A stretch of DNA of 44,782 bases, taken from positions 1-44,782 of the forward strand of contig JAJBTQ010000017.1 of the NCBI GenBank assembly GCA_020860755.1. The letters are read 5' to 3'. The position numbers were made by a program, and so were the translations under genes. A model generated the notes under the pieces. That model ran no database searches and was not told the DNA's origin. It saw only the letters and a list, made by a program, of their open reading frames with translations. The stretch is from Lachnospiraceae bacterium. Lineage in GTDB: Bacteria; Bacillota; Clostridia; Lachnospirales; Lachnospiraceae. Below are positions 33,531 to 41,642 of this stretch, piece after piece; the stretch's first letter is position 1; each line of letters starts with the position of its first letter.

Positions 33531-35369
33531 ATGAAATTTAATCCCTCCCAATCAGAGGCGATCTGTCATCGGGACGGGCCGGCTATGATCATTGCAGGTC
33601 CCGGTTCCGGCAAGACAACCGTGATCACTCATCGTTTAGAGCATATGATCCGTGTTCTTAACATCGACCCATCTTCTATTCTTGTGATCACGTTCTCACG
33701 GGCTGCCGCGAAGGAAATGCGGGAACGTTTCTTTCTCCTCATGGGCAGCCAGCCGCACTCTGTCACATTCGGCACATTTCACGCCATATTTTTTCACATT
33801 TTAAAATGCTCATATGGATACACTGCAAAACAAGTCGCGGGCGCCGGCAGACAGGCTCAGTTTGTCCGTGAATACATCCACCGTCTTCGAGTCGAATGTA
33901 CGGATGAGGCAGACTTGATTCGGGAGATCCTGCGGGAGATAAGTCTGGTAAAAAACGGGTGCCTGGATTTAAGGAACTATCGGCCTGTCTCCTGTGAGGA
34001 GGAAGTGTTTTGGACGATCTGCTCAGCATATCGTGAGTTCCTTCGTCAAAACCGACTGCTGGATTTTGACGACATGCTTATACTGACGAGAGATCTCTTT
34101 ATGCAGCGAAAAGACATCCTGGAGGGGTGGCAAAAAAAGTTTCGATATATCCTGATCGATGAGTTTCAGGACATCAATCTCCTTCAATATCAGATCATCC
34201 GTATGCTGGCATTACCGGAAAACAACTTTTTCATTGTCGGGGATGACGACCAGTCTATTTATCGATTCCGGGGAGCCAGACCCGAGATCATGCTGCAGTT
34301 TAAGCAGGACTACCCGAACACGAAACAGATCCTGCTTGGTACAAACTACCGATCCGGTCCTGAGATCGTAAATGCCGCCGGCAATCTGATCTCTTTTAAC
34401 TCTAAGCGATTCCCAAAGAAGATACTCGCTGCCCCGGCATCTGTAAGAGCGCCTGTAACTGAGCTCTTTTCCACTCAGGTTCTGCAGAATCAATACGTCA
34501 TACAAACGATCCGGAGCCTGCACGATATATCCGGAATTCCTTATGATGAGATGGCTGTTTTATTTCGGACCAACGATCAACCCGCATTGCTGATCCATCA
34601 ATTATTCGAGGCAAACATACCCTTTATCTCAAGAGTGCATCTTCCCTGTGTTTTTGATCACTGGATAGCCGAAGACATATGCACATATCTCCGCCTTGGC
34701 ACTGGTAAGCGGGACCGTGCCGCTTTTCTTCGGATCATGAACCGTCCGAACCGTTTTCTTTCCAGGGAAAGTCTTCCCTACGAGAGCGTTTCCTTCGAGC
34801 TTTGGGCAGAATATTATGATGGTCAAGAAGAAGCACTTATGCAGATAAAAAAATTGGAGCGGGATATTCACATGCTCAAAAACCTAAGCCCCTATTCCGC
34901 TGCCACCTACGTCCGAAAAGCGATAGGCTATGACGATTTTTTAAAGGCTTATGCCAACGCGCATCAAATAAAAGCTGAAGACCTCTTAGGCGTGGCAGAT
35001 GAAATTCAGGAAGACGCAAGAGGCTTTGAGACATTCGAGGGATGGTCTGCCCACATGGAAAAGATCCGAAAAGAATGGGCCAAACGCCATGCCGAGGGAA
35101 GTCTCCCTTCCAACTCTGTTTCCCTTAGCACTTTCCACGCTGCAAAAGGACTGGAATTTGACACGGTCTTTATCGTAGATGTCAATGAGGGCGTGATTCC
35201 TTATAAAAAGGCGATCCTTCCTGGCGACTTAGAGGAGGAGCGCCGCCTGTTCTATGTAGGGATGACACGGGCAAAGAGACGTCTTTTTCTCCTGCATTCC
35301 GCCAAGATACGCAATAAGACTCAGGCACCTTCCCGGTTTTTAAATGAATGCGCTAAAAAACAGCCCTGA
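33531..35369 (+). CDS. UvrD/Rep-family ATP-dependent DNA helicase
   Basis: The 612-residue superfamily 1 helicase has Q-motif FNPSQSEAI and Walker A AGPGSGKTTVITHRL. It also has motif II LIDEFQDINLLQYQII, motif III DDDQSIYRFRGA, motif IV-like LGTNYRSG, motif V STFHAAKGLEFDTVFI and motif VI EERRLFYVGMTRAKRRL. It is about 100 residues shorter than PcrA (about 720-740), lacking the C-terminal tail. It may be an accessory paralogue rather than PcrA itself. A terminator overlaps its stop codon. Confidence 0.92.
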   Translation: MKFNPSQSEAICHRDGPAMIIAGPGSGKTTVITHRLEHMIRVLNIDPSSILVITFSRAAAKEMRERFFLLMGSQPHSVTFGTFHAIFFHILKCSYGYTAKQVAGAGRQAQFVREYIHRLRVECTDEADLIREILREISLVKNGCLDLRNYRPVSCEEEVFWTICSAYREFLRQNRLLDFDDMLILTRDLFMQRKDILEGWQKKFRYILIDEFQDINLLQYQIIRMLALPENNFFIVGDDDQSIYRFRGARPEIMLQFKQDYPNTKQILLGTNYRSGPEIVNAAGNLISFNSKRFPKKILAAPASVRAPVTELFSTQVLQNQYVIQTIRSLHDISGIPYDEMAVLFRTNDQPALLIHQLFEANIPFISRVHLPCVFDHWIAEDICTYLRLGTGKRDRAAFLRIMNRPNRFLSRESLPYESVSFELWAEYYDGQEEALMQIKKLERDIHMLKNLSPYSAATYVRKAIGYDDFLKAYANAHQIKAEDLLGVADEIQEDARGFETFEGWSAHMEKIRKEWAKRHAEGSLPSNSVSLSTFHAAKGLEFDTVFIVDVNEGVIPYKKAILPGDLEEERRLFYVGMTRAKRRLFLLHSAKIRNKTQAPSRFLNECAKKQP

Positions 35370-35390
35370 ACATGAACATCCGGGCTGTTT
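35358..35390. terminator. Bidirectional terminator between helicase and PHP genes
   Basis: AAACAGCCC (35358-35366) pairs perfectly with GGGCTGTTT (35382-35390). It lies between convergent genes and overlaps the helicase stop. The minus-strand side ends in a run of T. Confidence 0.75.
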
Positions 35391-35401
35391 CATTTAGCAG
35401 A

Positions 35402-36298
35402 TTATTTTGATTGATTTTTCTTAGTCAGATACTCCTTCATCGTATCCAGCAGTTCATAGGGAACATGCAGGTTCCCTTTTCCTGTTCCGATGTGGATATC
35501 CGGTTTTGAGGCTCCGTGAAAATCGGATCCTCCGGAAATAAGCAGATCAAACTCTCTTGCGATACGGCAGTAGTCCTCGTCATCGGAACCCTCATTGCAG
35601 GAATAAAGCGCTTCGATTCCGTCCAGGCCTTTTTCTTTCATTTCGCGGATTAAGATGAGCAGGGTTTCTCTGGAGATCTTATACAAGCAGGGATGTGCGA
35701 GGATGGCCAGACCTTCTGCCTCATGGATCAGAGCCACCGCTTCGATCGGTGTGATCTTGTATCTCTCGACATAACAGGGGCGGCCGGCTCCGATATAGCG
35801 GTCAAATACAGTCTGCACATCCGGCACCTGACCGGTTTCGACCAGATAACGCGCAATGTGCGGTCTTGCAACAACCGAATCCGGATTACGCGCATAGATC
35901 TCTTCCGCGGAAATATCAAATCCTTCATCATGAAGCCGCTCAATGATCTTCAGGTTTCTGCCGTCCCGGCTGTCGACAAACTTCTGAAGCTGATTTTTTA
36001 GAGTCTCATTTCTGTGATCGATGAAAAGTCCCACCACATGGATCTCCTCATCCAGATATTCTGTGGAGAGTTCCACACCGGGAACGATCTCCATCCCGCA
36101 CTTCTCTCCCGCTGCTGTTATCTCATCTATACCGTTTACGGAATCGTGATCCGTAAGTGCGATCGCGGACACTCCCGCTTTCTTGGCCTCATATGCCAGA
36201 TCCGTCGGCGTAAAGCTTCCATCGGAGGCGGTGGAATGTGTGTGCAGATCGATCGTTTTTCCCTGCGTGCTGCTTGTTAGGTCGTTTTGTAATGACAT
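35402..36298 (-). CDS. PHP-domain phosphoesterase (YciV/RNase AM-like)
   Basis: The 298-residue PHP protein has the metal-binding motifs DLHTHSTASDGSFTP, ALTDHDSVNG, GVELSTEY, ILAHPCLYK and GGSDFHG. This family hydrolyses 3',5'-nucleoside bisphosphates or 5'-trims RNA. The exact substrate is not set by the sequence. The residue run SSTQGKTIDLHTHS shows a short N-terminal extension before the first motif. It has a consensus promoter. Confidence 0.88.
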   Translation of the reverse strand: MSLQNDLTSSTQGKTIDLHTHSTASDGSFTPTDLAYEAKKAGVSAIALTDHDSVNGIDEITAAGEKCGMEIVPGVELSTEYLDEEIHVVGLFIDHRNETLKNQLQKFVDSRDGRNLKIIERLHDEGFDISAEEIYARNPDSVVARPHIARYLVETGQVPDVQTVFDRYIGAGRPCYVERYKITPIEAVALIHEAEGLAILAHPCLYKISRETLLILIREMKEKGLDGIEALYSCNEGSDDEDYCRIAREFDLLISGGSDFHGASKPDIHIGTGKGNLHVPYELLDTMKEYLTKKNQSK

Positions 36299-36322
36299 GA
36301 TATATTCCTTCCGGTTTGTTTT

Positions 36323-36350
36323 TTGCTAAGCGTAATCAGTATAATATAGT
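36323..36350 (+). promoter_or_regulatory. Possible promoter of the 36399 gene
   Basis: TTGCTA (36323-36328), a 16-bp spacer and TATAGT (36345-36350) lie about 50 bp upstream of the plus-strand gene. It overlaps the divergent PHP promoter face to face. Confidence 0.4.
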
Positions 36351-36366
36351 TGCGGGAGTAAGTCAA
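36338..36366 (-). promoter_or_regulatory. PHP gene promoter
   Basis: TTGACT (36366-36361), a 17-bp spacer and TATACT (36343-36338) lie on the minus strand, 40 bp upstream of the start codon. Confidence 0.8.
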
Positions 36367-36398
36367 AAGTGATACGATAAACCACGGGCGGAAGGGAG

Positions 36399-36956
36399 AT
36401 GATCGATACGGATGATACATACCTCGAACTGATCGAAAATGGCGATTTCTTTGAAGCCAGCAGCTATCGCATCGGCCTTTGTGGCGACGATGCTGATCTC
36501 CTGTCTTTGTTTCAGAAAGTCTGGCAGTTTAAGGACAGGGAAAACTGGAGTCAGATCGATCACTACATGGGCCGCGAGTTTCTCTGTGACTGGCTTGAAT
36601 TTAAAGCCTCCCTCGGAGAGCTCACGGATCGGACTTTAGTCTTTCGAAGCGACACAGACACAGATCTGGACTCAAAAGATACCTCACCGGATCCGATCAT
36701 TCGTGATAAGGTACAAGCATTTTTCACAGAGCACAGGCTCTGTGATCTGTATGACATCCTGTATCTTTGCACACATCGTTCACAGGAGTTTGGTCCCGAT
36801 ATCAAAGGACTGCTCAGTACATTTTTTGATTACTGTGATGGGCGACACATCGACTATGTCCTTGCCACGCAGTACGAACCCGACCTTACAGATAATGAAG
36901 TGCGGGACATGTATCACAGATCCTGCGACATTCTTGGAGTGAAGGAATCCAAATAA
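36399..36956 (+). CDS. Hypothetical acidic protein
   Basis: This 185-residue protein is not recognised. It is acidic (many Asp/Glu), with no signal peptide or membrane segment, and has Cys residues scattered (CGDD, LCDW, LCDLYD, LYLCTH, DYCDG). The reading frame is preceded by GAAGGGAG directly against the ATG, closer than usual, so the start is uncertain. A TAA in frame lies shortly upstream. It has its own possible promoter and a bidirectional terminator downstream. Codon usage resembles the neighbours. It is convergent with the nitroreductase gene. Confidence 0.65.
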   Translation: MIDTDDTYLELIENGDFFEASSYRIGLCGDDADLLSLFQKVWQFKDRENWSQIDHYMGREFLCDWLEFKASLGELTDRTLVFRSDTDTDLDSKDTSPDPIIRDKVQAFFTEHRLCDLYDILYLCTHRSQEFGPDIKGLLSTFFDYCDGRHIDYVLATQYEPDLTDNEVRDMYHRSCDILGVKESK

Positions 36957-36991
36957 CTGCTCTCTACGAAGTGAATCATTTTTAAAAAATA

Positions 36992-37028
36992 TAAGTCAGG
37001 GCTTTTCATACCCTGACTTATCTCTTTT
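36992..37028. terminator. Bidirectional terminator
   Basis: TAAGTCAGGG (36992-37001) pairs perfectly with CCCTGACTTA (37011-37020) around a 9-nt loop. TCTTTTTT follows on the plus strand, and a T-rich run follows on the minus strand. It serves the hypothetical gene and the nitroreductase. Confidence 0.9.
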
Positions 37029-37050
37029 TTATATGATGCCGTTCTTTCTA

Positions 37051-37581
37051 TCAGACGCGGATCACATAGTTGTCTTTCCTCGGAGCCGCATCCGGATAAT
37101 CACAATCACGATATCCGAGGATGCAGTTTGCAACTCCTATATAGTTTTCATCTAAACCCCACTCTTTAATGATAGCAAGGCCCTCATCCGAAGAAAACAC
37201 TTCCTTGGCACGGTAAATATAGCAGGAATCCACACCAACTGAGTGCGCAGCATTTAAAATATTCCCAGCAACCAGTGCTCCATCTTCCATCCAGCTGGGA
37301 GCCGCCGTCTTGTCTGCTAATACGAACGCAACGGTCGGAGCGCCGTAGAACGGGTCCATCCCTTCCGGCACTCCTGCCACGGCAGCGTTCATTTTAGAGA
37401 TCTTTTTAAGCAGTTCCTGATCCTGAACAACTACGATAACCGGAGCCTGTCTGCCGGCACCGGTCGGGGCATAGGTGCCCGCCTTAAGGATTGCCTGCAA
37501 TGCCTCCTCATCCACCTGCTTTGACTGATATTTGCGGATGCTGCGTCTGGTCTCTAAGCATTCTAATGTCTCATTTGTCAT
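37051..37581 (-). CDS. Nitroreductase family FMN oxidoreductase
   Basis: The 176-residue nitroreductase-fold protein has the N-terminal FMN phosphate-binding ETRRSIRKYQSKQV. It also has AGTYAPTGAGRQAPVIVVV, and the C-terminal segment GVANCILGYRDCDYPDAAPRK. Substrate unknown. The ATG has GGAGGT upstream. It has an extended -10 promoter and a leader with two small hairpins. Confidence 0.9.
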   Translation of the reverse strand: MTNETLECLETRRSIRKYQSKQVDEEALQAILKAGTYAPTGAGRQAPVIVVVQDQELLKKISKMNAAVAGVPEGMDPFYGAPTVAFVLADKTAAPSWMEDGALVAGNILNAAHSVGVDSCYIYRAKEVFSSDEGLAIIKEWGLDENYIGVANCILGYRDCDYPDAAPRKDNYVIRV

Positions 37582-37649
37582 CTTTACATACCTCCTTCAA
37601 AATGGTTTTCCTCATGGAAATTGTTCTGTCTGTTCATAGACCTGTTTTT

Positions 37650-37658
37650 ATTATAACA
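37650..37658 (-). promoter_or_regulatory. Extended -10 promoter of the nitroreductase gene
   Basis: A perfect TATAAT (37655-37650) is preceded by TGT on the minus strand. No good -35 is visible. It lies about 70 bp upstream of the start. Confidence 0.6.
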
Positions 37659-37784
37659 TATTAAATCAACTTATCTTAAAGTGAGAAATAAATAATAAAT
37701 AAATAATAAAAAAGAATATTTAGGGAACTAAATAGTCCAAGACATCGCTGTACACGAAATAATCCGAGACATCATCGTAAAGTA

Positions 37785-37814
37785 TAGTCATATCCCCTGT
37801 TTTTGTGTTATGAT
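37785..37814 (+). promoter_or_regulatory. Possible EamA gene promoter
   Basis: TAGTCA (37785-37790), an 18-bp spacer and TATGAT (37809-37814), preceded by TGT, lie about 75 bp upstream of the start. Confidence 0.4.
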
Positions 37815-37888
37815 AAGACCTGTGTAAAGCAAATCATATCTGCGATACATATTTTAATAAATACCCTTCCAAAAGGAATCAATGAAAA

Positions 37889-38797
37889 ATGGCTTCAAAA
37901 AATACTGCAACGAGGGCCGGCGTTGCCATGGTCGTATTCGCTGCTATGGGCTGGGGCGTGATCGGTCTGTTTACCAGATACTTAAACTCAGTCGGATTAA
38001 ACTCCATCCAGATCACATTTATACGGAGCTTTCTGTCCGCGATCGGCATCGCCATCATAATCCTCGTAACCGATAAATCACACTTTCGCATAAAGATCAA
38101 AGACCTTTGGATGTTTCTCGTGACAGGGATCTGTTCGATCGCTCTTTTTAACGTCTGCTATTTCATGGCGATCGAACGAATGGCTTTATCGACGGCCTCT
38201 GTTTTGTTATATACCTCACCGTGCATGGTGCTTATCATGTCCCGCATCTTCTTCAAGGAAAAGATCACCGGAAACAAGGCCGTGGCGCTGATCCTGGCTT
38301 TTGCGGGCTGCGTTATGACTGCCGGTCTCGGGAGCGGAAACAACACTCTCACTGCGATCGGGCTGCTGTTGGGACTGATCGCCGCATTCGGCTATTCTCT
38401 CTACACCATCATGGGTAGTGTTGCCCTGAAAAAATATCATATGCTGACCGTGACCTTCTATACTTTTGTATTTGCTGCGCTCGCGCTGGTCTGGTTTTCT
38501 GCGCCGGCAAAAATCCCGGCTGTCGTGATAGCGGACTGGAAAAATGTCCTGTATATCGTACTGCTCACCCTGATCTCCACGCTGACACCGTTTTTACTCT
38601 ACTCACAGGGTCTAAAAGTACTGGAACCCGGGAGGGCTTCCATTATCGCATTTGTCGAGCCGCTTACCGCGACTGTGATGGGATTGATCGTCTTCCATGA
38701 GCCTCTCACCGTTTTTAGCGTAATCGGCATTGCGCTTATGTTCGGATCAGTGATCCTGCTGAATATAAAATTTAAAAACCAGCAGATGGAAACATAA
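37889..38797 (+). CDS. EamA/DMT-family membrane transporter
   Basis: The 302-residue protein has ten hydrophobic segments arranged as two EamA repeats (about 10-140 and 155-295). Each ends with family motifs such as FFKEKITGNKAVALILAFAGC and VFHEPLTVFSVIGIALMFGSV. LFTRYLNSVG and FIRSFLSA are typical of the first repeat. Members export amino acids or other metabolites; the substrate cannot be called. An AAGGA lies 12 bp upstream of the ATG. Confidence 0.9.
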   Translation: MASKNTATRAGVAMVVFAAMGWGVIGLFTRYLNSVGLNSIQITFIRSFLSAIGIAIIILVTDKSHFRIKIKDLWMFLVTGICSIALFNVCYFMAIERMALSTASVLLYTSPCMVLIMSRIFFKEKITGNKAVALILAFAGCVMTAGLGSGNNTLTAIGLLLGLIAAFGYSLYTIMGSVALKKYHMLTVTFYTFVFAALALVWFSAPAKIPAVVIADWKNVLYIVLLTLISTLTPFLLYSQGLKVLEPGRASIIAFVEPLTATVMGLIVFHEPLTVFSVIGIALMFGSVILLNIKFKNQQMET

Positions 38798-38800
38798 AAA

Positions 38801-38826
38801 ACGAGCCAGAGAATACTCTGGCCCGT
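38801..38826. terminator. Terminator between EamA and OYE genes
   Basis: ACGaGCCAGAG (38801-38811) pairs with CTCTGGCcCGT (38816-38826) with one mismatch. On the minus strand it is followed by TTTTTT, so it terminates the oxidoreductase gene. On the plus strand the tail is weaker. Confidence 0.82.
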
Positions 38827-38864
38827 TATATAACCAATATATACTGTGCATATTACATGAGGGC

Positions 38865-39866
38865 TTATACCGAGGCAAGTGCATTTTTTGCCCATGCCGA
38901 GTCATTGAGGATAGCATGACCCACACCGATCAGATCAGCCTTGCCCTCCTCAAGAAAGCGCTCTGCCGTTTTCGCCTCGCGGATTCCGCCGGATAAAACT
39001 ACCGGAACGGAAACCTTTTCTTTGACCGCTTCGGTCACCTCGCTGAAATATCCCTCTTCTTTTCTGGTGGGATGCTCTTTTTCATGAAGGCCACTTGATA
39101 TATCAATCATATCTACTCCGGCCTGCTCAAAGCAAACCGAAGCCTCTGCCGCATCCTCAATGTTGATGCCGCCCTTTGTATAGTCCCAGACCCCAAGGCG
39201 TAATGCAACCGGGAAATCAGCTCCGACTGCCGCGCGAATAGCCTCAATGACTTCCAGATGAATGCGGATCCGGCTGTTTAAGTTCTGAGGTCCGTATTCG
39301 TCCGAGCGCTGGTTGGTCACGGGCGAATAAAACTGATTTAACAGATAACCATGAGCCGAATGGATCTCTACTCCATCGAAACCAGCTTCTTTTGCCCGGG
39401 CAGCCGCGCTTGCAAAATCAGCGACAACCTGCTTGATGTCGTCTTTGGTCATCTCCTTCGTCTCGTCGTCGAGCTCGATCTCATGGCCGGGCTTAACAGT
39501 GCTGACACGCAGAGCTTTATGACCCGTAAATTCTTTTTTTGCCGCTCCCCCGGCATGACTAATCTGCGCAAAAATCGGACATCCATTCGAATGTACAAGC
39601 TGCGTGATCTTCTTTAAGCCTTCCACATCCTCATCACGAGCAATTGAGATCTGGTTCTTTTCAGCCTTTCCATCCTGACTGATATAACAGTGCTCGGATA
39701 TAATAAGGCCGAGGTAACCCCCTTCCGATTTTTCCGCATAGTAGTCACAAACCTGCAATGTAACTTCCCCGTCATCTCCCGCTTTGGATGTTGCCATCGG
39801 TGGCAGGACGATTCGGTTCTTCAATGTCAGTTTGTTGACATTGATCTCCGTGTTTAAAATACTCAT
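38865..39866 (-). CDS. Old Yellow Enzyme-type NADH:flavin oxidoreductase
   Basis: The 333-residue flavin-dependent (beta/alpha)8 protein has NRIVLPPMATSKAGDDG and AQISHAGGAA. It also has FDGVEIHSAHGYLLNQFYSPVTNQRSDEYG, and VVLSGGIREAKTAERFLEEGKADLIGVGHAIL. These match the OYE family, which reduces alkenes in alpha,beta-unsaturated carbonyls or related substrates. It stops after the barrel and lacks the C-terminal iron-sulfur and NAD domains of 2,4-dienoyl-CoA reductase. Substrate unknown. Confidence 0.9.
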   Translation of the reverse strand: MSILNTEINVNKLTLKNRIVLPPMATSKAGDDGEVTLQVCDYYAEKSEGGYLGLIISEHCYISQDGKAEKNQISIARDEDVEGLKKITQLVHSNGCPIFAQISHAGGAAKKEFTGHKALRVSTVKPGHEIELDDETKEMTKDDIKQVVADFASAAARAKEAGFDGVEIHSAHGYLLNQFYSPVTNQRSDEYGPQNLNSRIRIHLEVIEAIRAAVGADFPVALRLGVWDYTKGGINIEDAAEASVCFEQAGVDMIDISSGLHEKEHPTRKEEGYFSEVTEAVKEKVSVPVVLSGGIREAKTAERFLEEGKADLIGVGHAILNDSAWAKNALASV

Positions 39867-39909
39867 TATCTCTTCCCTCCTTTATTTTGGAATGTTTAAT
39901 AACATAGAC

Positions 39910-39938
39910 ATTTTAGCATAGAATACATCTACATACAA
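39910..39938 (-). promoter_or_regulatory. OYE gene promoter
   Basis: TTGTAT (39938-39933), a 17-bp spacer and TAAAAT (39915-39910) lie on the minus strand, about 43 bp upstream of the start. Confidence 0.65.
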
Positions 39939-39987
39939 TTTTTTATTTCTTAGGATCTGCCAGCCATGATGCTCGGATTAATTGCCC

Positions 39988-41271
39988 CTAGAGATTGTGA
40001 TATCCACCATTGGCGAGGATCTGCTCCTTCATTTCCTGTGTGCCGGAAACGCCTTCCTCTTTCAAACGGTTCGCGGCATCGGAAAGTGACGCTTCAAAGT
40101 TGTCGGCCAGGGCATCAAAATGATCCATGGCCATTTTTAAGCCAAGCCCGACTCTGCCAGCCTCTTCCTCAAAAGATGCTCTTGTGATCTCATCTAAGCT
40201 GTAACGTCCGGCAACGGCCATCGCCATATCCCTGGTAGAGCTTTCATATACGGCTGTGCTGATCACATCGTAGGCCGGTGCCAAGCGTATGCTGTCAAGA
40301 TTTTTTCCGTAAAGAAGCGAAATATTTTTCAAGTGATTGTCTGTGTTTCCGACCAGATAGTCAAAGATCACAAGATCCCAGAGTGCTGTCTGGTCAGCGA
40401 TCGGATCCGAGGAATACTGCATCAAAATGCGGAAGGAATCCCTTAAAAAGTTTTGATCTTCCGTTTCGTACTTTTCGCTTGAAGAAAGCCCCATTGCCAT
40501 GGCAAAATCTTCCTGATGAAGACGAAGCGGTCTTATCTTGCCGCTGATCTCACCGCCTTCGGGATCCACAAATCGGTCATAACGTTTCGTGGCAAACAGT
40601 GCATCTCTGTTGTCTTCACCGAGCCTTACAATAAAACTGTCCGGCACATTGATCCCAAGGATTCCTGCTGTCGTCTGGCACAGCTGCTCGTTCATAACGA
40701 TCTCGTCTAAACGCAGGTGGCACTGCTTCACGATGTGTGTGCTTGGTGCTTCCCCGTACGGGAAGTACCACTGGCCGATCTCCTCATCATAATAAAGTCC
40801 TGTTTTTCCGGAGGCACCGGCCAGGGACAGATGAGTGCGGGTCAGGATCTCAGCAGATTTAACAGAGCCTTCTCTCGCAAGTTCCAACATCTGATCCGAG
40901 GACATAGGCACGTAAGAGGCCTCTTCCGATTGGGTTTCCGGTTGAATTACTCTAAGAGCGCCCAGGCATTCATCTCCGAGACCGGAAAGAAGGGACAGAT
41001 AGTCCTCTTCCCTGACACGCATCCACTGTGCGACTGATCTGCGGTGAAAGCCTTCCGGCAACAGCCCCTCAAAAAAGCACCTGGTTTCCTGTGGAGAAAA
41101 AGGTTCTTCTCTTATGGGAAGTCCAATGGAGATGGCTCTGGGATTCTCCATTGCCAGGTAGGATGGGTCATATTGAAACTGCGCATCCGAGATGTCATGG
41201 TAGCGGATCTCTCCCACTTTAATCTGAGTTCCGTTGATCTCGATCAGAATTTCCAGTACATTCATGGGCAT
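39988..41271 (-). CDS. hipA: HipA-type serine/threonine kinase toxin
   Basis: The 427-residue HipA protein has an N-terminal couple domain (IDEINGTQ-like MNVLEILIEINGTQIKVGE; SIGLPIREEPFS). The kinase has a P-loop-like SLAGASGKTGLYYD and the metal- and catalytic-residue segment FDYLVGNTDNHLKNISLLY. The DFG-like stretch is APAYDVISTAVY. Some HipA kinases phosphorylate glutamyl-tRNA synthetase and cause growth arrest; the target here is unknown. Its ATG overlaps the last base of the hipB stop (TAATG), as in operonic toxin-antitoxin pairs. All key kinase residues look intact. Confidence 0.9.
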   Translation of the reverse strand: MPMNVLEILIEINGTQIKVGEIRYHDISDAQFQYDPSYLAMENPRAISIGLPIREEPFSPQETRCFFEGLLPEGFHRRSVAQWMRVREEDYLSLLSGLGDECLGALRVIQPETQSEEASYVPMSSDQMLELAREGSVKSAEILTRTHLSLAGASGKTGLYYDEEIGQWYFPYGEAPSTHIVKQCHLRLDEIVMNEQLCQTTAGILGINVPDSFIVRLGEDNRDALFATKRYDRFVDPEGGEISGKIRPLRLHQEDFAMAMGLSSSEKYETEDQNFLRDSFRILMQYSSDPIADQTALWDLVIFDYLVGNTDNHLKNISLLYGKNLDSIRLAPAYDVISTAVYESSTRDMAMAVAGRYSLDEITRASFEEEAGRVGLGLKMAMDHFDALADNFEASLSDAANRLKEEGVSGTQEMKEQILANGGYHNL

Positions 41272-41483
41272 TATCCTCTTTTCTCCAGCACAAAGTCCAT
41301 ACCAAGAGCCTGTATGACATAGATGGCCTTTGCGATCTCACACGTTGGTTTTCCGTTTTCCAGGTTTGAGATAAAGCTTACACTGAGTCCGCTAAACGAA
41401 GCAAGATCACTCTGTGTATAGCGAAGCTCTTTCCGACGCTTCCGGATCGCCTCCCCCAGTGCACGCGAATCTGTGATTTTCAT
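41271..41483 (-). CDS. hipB: HipB-like XRE-family antitoxin/repressor
   Basis: The 70-residue protein is a single XRE helix-turn-helix: LGEAIRKRRKELRYTQSDLASFSGLSVSFISNLENGKPT. HipB binds HipA and its own promoter. The ATG at 41483 has AGGAGGAG upstream. The promoter is flanked by two inverted 15-bp palindromic operators plus a third partial site. Confidence 0.9.
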   Translation of the reverse strand: MKITDSRALGEAIRKRRKELRYTQSDLASFSGLSVSFISNLENGKPTCEIAKAIYVIQALGMDFVLEKRG

Positions 41484-41503
41484 TGTCTTCTCTCCTCCTG
41501 TTT

Positions 41504-41595
41504 AGCCGTACGTACAAAAAATAAAAACAACAAAACAAATTTCGCCGTACGACTATATTACTGCTCTTCCAGTATAATATTAGTCGTACGGCGAA
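41504..41595. promoter_or_regulatory. hipBA promoter with palindromic operators
   Basis: TTCGCCGTACGACTA (41541-41555) and its exact inverse TAGTCGTACGGCGAA (41581-41595) sit 25 bp apart. A third partial site, AGCCGTACGTAC, is at 41504-41515. On the minus strand, TTGACT (41600-41595) and TATACT (41576-41571) with an 18-bp spacer form the promoter. One operator fills the spacer and the other lies downstream of the -10. All sites share the core CCGTACG. Confidence 0.85.
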
Positions 41596-41611
41596 GTCAA
41601 GAGAATTTTTC

Positions 41612-41637
41612 TAAAAAATTGCTGCGTTGCCGAACGC
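41612..41637 (-). terminator. Weak terminator after the CPBP gene
   Basis: On the minus strand GCGTT (41637-41633) and AACGC (41628-41624) form a 5-bp stem, followed by AGCAATTTTTT. It lies just downstream of the stop. Confidence 0.45.
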
Positions 41638-41642
41638 TCACC

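Larger units (their letters stand above)
37582..37888. other. Divergent intergenic region (307 bp), AT-rich
   Basis: No gene is seen. It holds the nitroreductase promoter, an AT-rich run of TAAATAA-type repeats (37686-37710), a pair of imperfect 23-bp direct repeats (37730-37752 and 37757-37779, 18 of 23 matching), and a possible promoter for the EamA gene (37785-37814). Confidence 0.7.
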
